From NCBI GenBank assembly GCA_937871145.1, contig CALMXN010000117.1, forward strand, positions 1 to 24,609: DNA of 24,609 bases, written 5' to 3'. Of this stretch, positions 20,937 to 24,609 are shown one piece after another. The notes under the pieces were generated by a model that was not told the DNA's origin, ran no database searches, and saw only the letters and a list, made by a program, of their open reading frames with translations. Origin of the DNA: an uncultured Clostridia bacterium. Its GTDB lineage: Bacteria; Bacillota; Clostridia; Oscillospirales; Ruminococcaceae. Position numbers and translations under genes: made by a program. The stretch's first letter is position 1. Each line of letters begins with the position of its first letter.

Positions 20937-21756
20937 GATTTTGTCGAAGATTAAAAAGCCGCTGATTATGCTTATTATTTCAGTTATTGTTATTGTAATA
21001 TCACTATGTTCAATAAAAACAATTACTGCTAATGCTCAGGCTGCTCCGAAAACGAGTACCTCTACTACACAGCAGACTGATAAAAATGATGGCAATATCC
21101 TTGATGGATTTCTTAATGTAAAAGATAACAACGGCACACTGGAGCTTGTTCTTCTTATTACAATTCTTTCAGTAGCACCATCACTTCTTATCTTAATGAC
21201 AAGCTTTACACGAATTATTATCGTTTTTTCGCTTTTAAGAAATGCACTTGGTATACAACAAACGCCACCTAATCAGGTTCTTGTCGGACTTGCAATGTTC
21301 CTGACATTCTTTATAATGACGCCTGTTTTCAAGCAGATGGACAAGGTTGCATATGAGCCTTACAAGAAGGGCGAATATTCCACAATGGAGGCTGCAAAGA
21401 AAGCTTCAGTACCGCTTAAGGAATGGATGCTCAAGCAGACTTCAAAAAGCAGTATGAGCTTCTTCCTTGAACTTGCTGACAAAGATATGCCAAAGGATAA
21501 TGTTGCTGAAAACTTAGGACTTGAGGTCGTTGTTCCTGCATTTATCATCAGTGAGTTAAAAAGAGCTTTCATAATAGGATTTTTACTTTATATACCGTTC
21601 CTGGTTATAGATATAATTGTTGCGTCGACGCTGATGTCGATGGGTATGATTATGCTTCCGCCAGCGATGATATCAATGCCGTTCAAGCTACTCCTGTTTA
21701 TTATGATAAACGGATGGGAACTTCTCATCGGATCGCTTGTCGCGGGATTCAATTAG
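20923..21756 (+). CDS. fliP: Flagellar export gate protein FliP
   Basis: FliP pentamers form the core of the export gate pore with FliQ and FliR. The 277-residue protein has an N-terminal signal-like segment (about 13-38, ending SIKTITANAQA) as in FliP proteins with a cleaved leader, and a polar spacer. Membrane segments follow with the family signatures LLILMTSFTRIIIVFSLLRNALGIQQTPPNQVLVGLAMFLTFF, PAFIISELKRAFIIGFLLYIPFLVIDIIVASTLMSMGMIMLPP and a final helix. ATG 20923 is chosen because GGCGGTGAAG lies just upstream and because the segment before it is the end of fliO in another frame. Length and motifs are normal. Confidence 0.96.
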   Translation: MTKAEILSKIKKPLIMLIISVIVIVISLCSIKTITANAQAAPKTSTSTTQQTDKNDGNILDGFLNVKDNNGTLELVLLITILSVAPSLLILMTSFTRIIIVFSLLRNALGIQQTPPNQVLVGLAMFLTFFIMTPVFKQMDKVAYEPYKKGEYSTMEAAKKASVPLKEWMLKQTSKSSMSFFLELADKDMPKDNVAENLGLEVVVPAFIISELKRAFIIGFLLYIPFLVIDIIVASTLMSMGMIMLPPAMISMPFKLLLFIMINGWELLIGSLVAGFN

Positions 21757-21783
21757 CTACTTATAAAAAAGGGGGAAGGGCAA

Positions 21784-22053
21784 ATGACACAGGATCAGGC
21801 TTTATCTGTATTCAAAGAAGCCCTTCTTGTTATTTTAAAGGTCGGTGGACCAATTCTTATAATAAGCATTGTCATCGGTCTTGTTATTTCAATACTTCAG
21901 GCTGCCACACAGGTTCATGAGCAGACGCTGACATTTGTCCCGAAGCTTATCGCTATTGGATTAATACTTCTTTTAGCAGGTGGCTGGATGATGGACACTT
22001 GTGCAGACTTCGCAAAGGAAATCTTCAAGCTGATGGCAAAAGTCGGGAAGTAA
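21784..22053 (+). CDS. fliQ: Flagellar export gate protein FliQ
   Basis: FliQ is a small hairpin of two membrane helices wrapped around FliP/FliR in the gate. The 89-residue protein shows both helices (about 15-40 and 51-73) and the family pattern VGLVISILQAATQVHEQTLTFVPKLI (here IGLVISILQAATQVHEQTL). The ribosome binding site GGGGGAAGGG lies six bases or so before the ATG. Its position between fliP and fliR and its length are canonical. Confidence 0.97.
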   Translation: MTQDQALSVFKEALLVILKVGGPILIISIVIGLVISILQAATQVHEQTLTFVPKLIAIGLILLLAGGWMMDTCADFAKEIFKLMAKVGK

Positions 22054-22077
22054 ACTACTCACGAAAGAGGCGATAGC

Positions 22078-22857
22078 TTGACTTTTGAAGATCTGATGAA
22101 TAACTATCAGGCGTATCTGCTTGTCTTTGCAAGAGTATTCGGAATATTCGCATTTAACCCGATTTTTGCAAGAAAGAATATTCCTTCAATAGTAAAAATA
22201 GGCACAACAGTTGCATTGACAATTGTTATTGCAATGAGCGCAATAAACAATGTTCACGTAGCTTATGACAGCTTACCGATGCTTGCTGTAGCATTTTTCA
22301 AGGAAGGCATAATCGGTGTAATACTTGGCTTTGTAACACAGCTTTTCCTCTCGACAATACTTGTTGGCGGTGAGCTGATGGATATGCAGTCAGGTCTTGG
22401 TATGGCAAAGATTTATGACCCGTCAAGTGGTGTTCAGATGCCTCTTTTCGGTTCCATTATGACATATATGTTCCTTATGTACTTCTTCATTACTGACTGT
22501 CATCTGTCATATATAAAGATATTTGCAATATCCTATGACTTTGTTCCCGTTGGATGGAAGAATTTCAACCCTGATATAACAGTTGTTTTAGTAAATTACT
22601 TTGGAACAGTCCTTGCACTTGCAATGAAGCTTGCTATTCCGATAATACTTGCACAGCTTCTGCTGGAATTCTGCGGCGGTATTCTTATGAAGGCAGTTCC
22701 GCAGATACAGGTAATGCAGGTAAACATACAGGTTAAGCTTCTGTTCGGGTTGTTTATGCTTTTCATTATCGCAGAACCTCTTTCAGACGCTATTGATAAA
22801 TATATGAAGATGCTTATGGATAATCTGACGGCGATACTTCCGTCACTTATCAAATAA
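22078..22857 (+). CDS. fliR: Flagellar export gate protein FliR
   Basis: FliR completes the FliP5Q4R1 gate. The 259-residue protein is hydrophobic throughout, with about six membrane segments, and carries family features: YLLVFARVFGIFAFNPIF near the start, a central FKEGIIGVILGFVTQLFLSTILVGGELMDMQSGLGMAKIYDP, and a late AIPIILAQLLLEFCGGILMKAVPQIQVMQVNIQVKLLFGL. The start is TTG 22078 with AAAGAGGCGAT upstream; no ATG is suitably placed. It is followed by flhB after 33 bases. Confidence 0.96.
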   Translation: MTFEDLMNNYQAYLLVFARVFGIFAFNPIFARKNIPSIVKIGTTVALTIVIAMSAINNVHVAYDSLPMLAVAFFKEGIIGVILGFVTQLFLSTILVGGELMDMQSGLGMAKIYDPSSGVQMPLFGSIMTYMFLMYFFITDCHLSYIKIFAISYDFVPVGWKNFNPDITVVLVNYFGTVLALAMKLAIPIILAQLLLEFCGGILMKAVPQIQVMQVNIQVKLLFGLFMLFIIAEPLSDAIDKYMKMLMDNLTAILPSLIK

Positions 22858-22890
22858 TAGCGTAAAACGGGTCTTTAGGGGGGATTATAC

Positions 22891-23967
22891 TTGGCAGGTT
22901 CATCAGCAGGTGAAAAAACCGAAAAAGCCACCCCCAAACGTAAAAAGGACGAACGAAAGAAAGGTAACGTCTTCTCGAGTAACGATTTTGCGTCAGCCCT
23001 TTTTATTGTAGTAATGTTTTTAACTTTAAGAATATTCTCAAACTCCATATATAGAAATCTTGCCCAAGGAATAATAAGCTTTATAAATATGTCGGGCAAG
23101 TATACAGAGCTTTCACAGGAAACTGTTAATTATGTTTTCAGGAACGCAATGAAGATTGTATTTACTGTTGCAGGTCCTGCATTTATAGTGGGAGTTCTTG
23201 CACCCATAATCTTCACTGGTATTCAGACAAGATTTATGTTTTCTATGGAAGCAGTCAAGCCGAAATTTTCAAGACTGAATCCATTGTCAGGGTTTAAAAA
23301 GCTTTTCTCAATGAGGGCAATAGTCGACCTTGTCAAGAACCTCATCAAGCTTGCAATAATATCGGCTATTATCTATTCACAGATAAAAAGCAGACTTGTT
23401 GAGATAATCAACTTTTTTGATATTGATCCTAAGGTTGCAATAGTTTACTTATGCTCTTCAGTTTATTCAGCTGTTATGACCATCTCAATAATTTTTATAT
23501 TCGTCGGCATACTGGACTACGGTTATCAGTGGTGGGAATATGAAAAGAACTTAAAGATGACCAAGCAGGAAATCAAGGAAGAATACAAGCAGATGGAAGG
23601 TGACCCTCAGATTAAGGGCAAGATAAGACAGAAGCAGAGGGAAATGGCTCAAGCTCGTATGATGGCTGATGTTCCGAATGCCGATGTTGTTATCAGGAAC
23701 CCAACCCATTTTGCTGTTGCTATAAAATATGACCCAGAAAAGAACCGCGCACCTCTTGTTCTCGCAAAGGGAGCAGACTTAATAGCTTTTAAAATTATTG
23801 AAGTTGCCTCAAAGCATGATATTACACTAACAGAAAACAGACCACTTGCGAGAGCATTATATGACGCTGTTGAGATAGGTCAGGAAATTCCTGAGGAATT
23901 CTATCACGAGGTTGCTGAAATTCTCGCATTCGTATATGACTTGAAAAATAAGAAGCTTGAATATTAA
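22891..23967 (+). CDS. flhB: Flagellar export switch protein FlhB
   Basis: FlhB controls which substrates are exported and is cut by itself within an NPTH loop when the hook is finished, in response to FliK. The 358-residue protein has a basic N-terminus with the family motif GEKTEKATPKRKKDERKKGNV, four membrane segments between about 32 and 210, a linker helix (YEKNLKMTKQEIKEEYKQMEGDPQIKGKIRQKQRE) and the autocleavage site N270-P271-T272-H273 (VVIRNPTHFAVAIKYDP). The catalytic sequence is intact. The start is TTG 22891 with AGGGGGGAT at 22877-22885. Normal length. Confidence 0.97.
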   Translation: MAGSSAGEKTEKATPKRKKDERKKGNVFSSNDFASALFIVVMFLTLRIFSNSIYRNLAQGIISFINMSGKYTELSQETVNYVFRNAMKIVFTVAGPAFIVGVLAPIIFTGIQTRFMFSMEAVKPKFSRLNPLSGFKKLFSMRAIVDLVKNLIKLAIISAIIYSQIKSRLVEIINFFDIDPKVAIVYLCSSVYSAVMTISIIFIFVGILDYGYQWWEYEKNLKMTKQEIKEEYKQMEGDPQIKGKIRQKQREMAQARMMADVPNADVVIRNPTHFAVAIKYDPEKNRAPLVLAKGADLIAFKIIEVASKHDITLTENRPLARALYDAVEIGQEIPEEFYHEVAEILAFVYDLKNKKLEY

Positions 23968-23998
23968 CAGCTTATCCAAATAAATCGGGAGGAAATAA

Positions 23999-24609
23999 AT
24001 GAATTATCTGAAGAATTCATTTTCGTTGATAATTGTATTAGTTGTAATAATGATTATCATTCCTCTCCCACCAGCACTTCTTGACGTAGGACTTATAATT
24101 AACATCACATTATCGCTCATTATTTTGCTTACCACGATGTATATAAAGGATACACTCGAGTTTTCAATTTTCCCTTCACTATTGCTTATCACAACATTAT
24201 TCAGGCTTTCACTGAATGTTTCCTCAACACGACTTATTCTTGGAAACGGCGGTAATGCCGGAAGCGTAATCAAGACTTTCGGTCAGTTCGTTATGCAGGG
24301 TAACGCTGTTGTCGGATTTATCATCTTCATAATCATCGTTATCGTACAGTTTATTGTTATCACAAAGGGTGCTGAAAGAGTTGCCGAAGTATCAGCAAGA
24401 TTTACTCTTGACGCTATGCCTGGTAAGCAGATGGCTATTGATGCCGACCTTAATTCAGGAACCATTGATGAAGCAACCGCAAGAGTAAGACGCATAAATG
24501 TTCAGCGTGAAGCTGACTTCTACGGAGCTATGGACGGTGCCTCCAAGTTTGTAAAAGGTGATGCGATTATATCAATTATCGTTGCCTTTATAAACTTAAT
24601 AGGTGGAGC
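23999..24609 (+). CDS. flhA: Flagellar export gate protein FlhA (5' part, runs off the window)
   Basis: FlhA is the nonameric ring of the export gate and docks substrates and chaperones. Only the first 203 codons are present and no stop is reached. Visible parts are membrane segments at about 8-26, 31-48, 59-75 (SIFPSLLLITTLFRLSLNVSSTRLIL, a family hallmark) and 100-121. The FHIPEP-family region follows, with ARFTLDAMPGKQMAIDADLNSG at about 134-155 and ARVRRINVQREADFYGAMDGASKFVKGDAI, which are almost invariant in FlhA. GGGAGGA at 23988-23994 precedes the ATG. The end in the window is the window boundary, not a truncation of the gene. Confidence 0.97.
   Translation, partial: MNYLKNSFSLIIVLVVIMIIIPLPPALLDVGLIINITLSLIILLTTMYIKDTLEFSIFPSLLLITTLFRLSLNVSSTRLILGNGGNAGSVIKTFGQFVMQGNAVVGFIIFIIIVIVQFIVITKGAERVAEVSARFTLDAMPGKQMAIDADLNSGTIDEATARVRRINVQREADFYGAMDGASKFVKGDAIISIIVAFINLIGG

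Overview
The window is low-GC DNA (A+T-rich by eye; composition was not computed). It carries the start of a large flagellar operon, preceded by a sporulation gene and a few housekeeping or unknown genes. SpoIIP points to an endospore-forming member of the Bacillota. The gene order flgB-flgC-fliE-fliFGHIJK-flgD-(TIGR02530-type gene)-flgE-flbD-motA-motB-fliM-fliY-cheY-fliOPQR-flhB-flhA, with motAB inside the operon and a FliY-type switch protein, is typical of Clostridia. A motile, anaerobic Oscillospiraceae/Ruminococcus-like gut organism is my best guess, but the taxon is inferred.

Layout. 17-673: small membrane protein of unknown function behind a good sigma-A-type promoter. 754-1932: spoIIP, ending in a bidirectional terminator. 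1970-3260, minus strand: a two-gene unit made of a YiiX-like NlpC/P60-type protein followed by a two-TM membrane protein. 3398-5418: an apparent three-gene operon (PilZ-domain protein, orphan ParA-type ATPase, ComFB-like protein) with its own promoter and a clear Rho-independent terminator. 5498 to the window end: the flagellar operon, starting at a near-consensus sigma-A-type promoter, with tightly packed or overlapping genes. It runs off the window inside flhA.

How it works together. FlgB, FlgC and FliE form the proximal rod and its base. FliF is the MS ring, and FliG, FliM and FliY are the switch. FliH, FliI and FliJ are the export ATPase complex, while FliO, FliP, FliQ, FliR, FlhB and FlhA form the export gate. 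FliK, FlgD and FlgE build and measure the hook. MotA and MotB are the proton-type stator with FlbD alongside. CheY is the response regulator, and FliY carries two intact CheC-type phosphatase motifs to switch it off.

Points needing a second look: a 17-base exact match to an Illumina adapter inside flgE (possible assembly artefact); a one-base frameshift that splits fliO; a duplicated beta-rich module in the variable part of the hook protein; hairpins on both sides of flgE; a possible cyclic-di-GMP-linked PilZ/ParA/ComFB operon just upstream of the flagellar genes; and a likely non-AUG/GUG start for the YiiX-like gene. I saw no rRNA, tRNA, CRISPR array, insertion sequence or prophage. No stretch longer than 300 bases lacks a gene.
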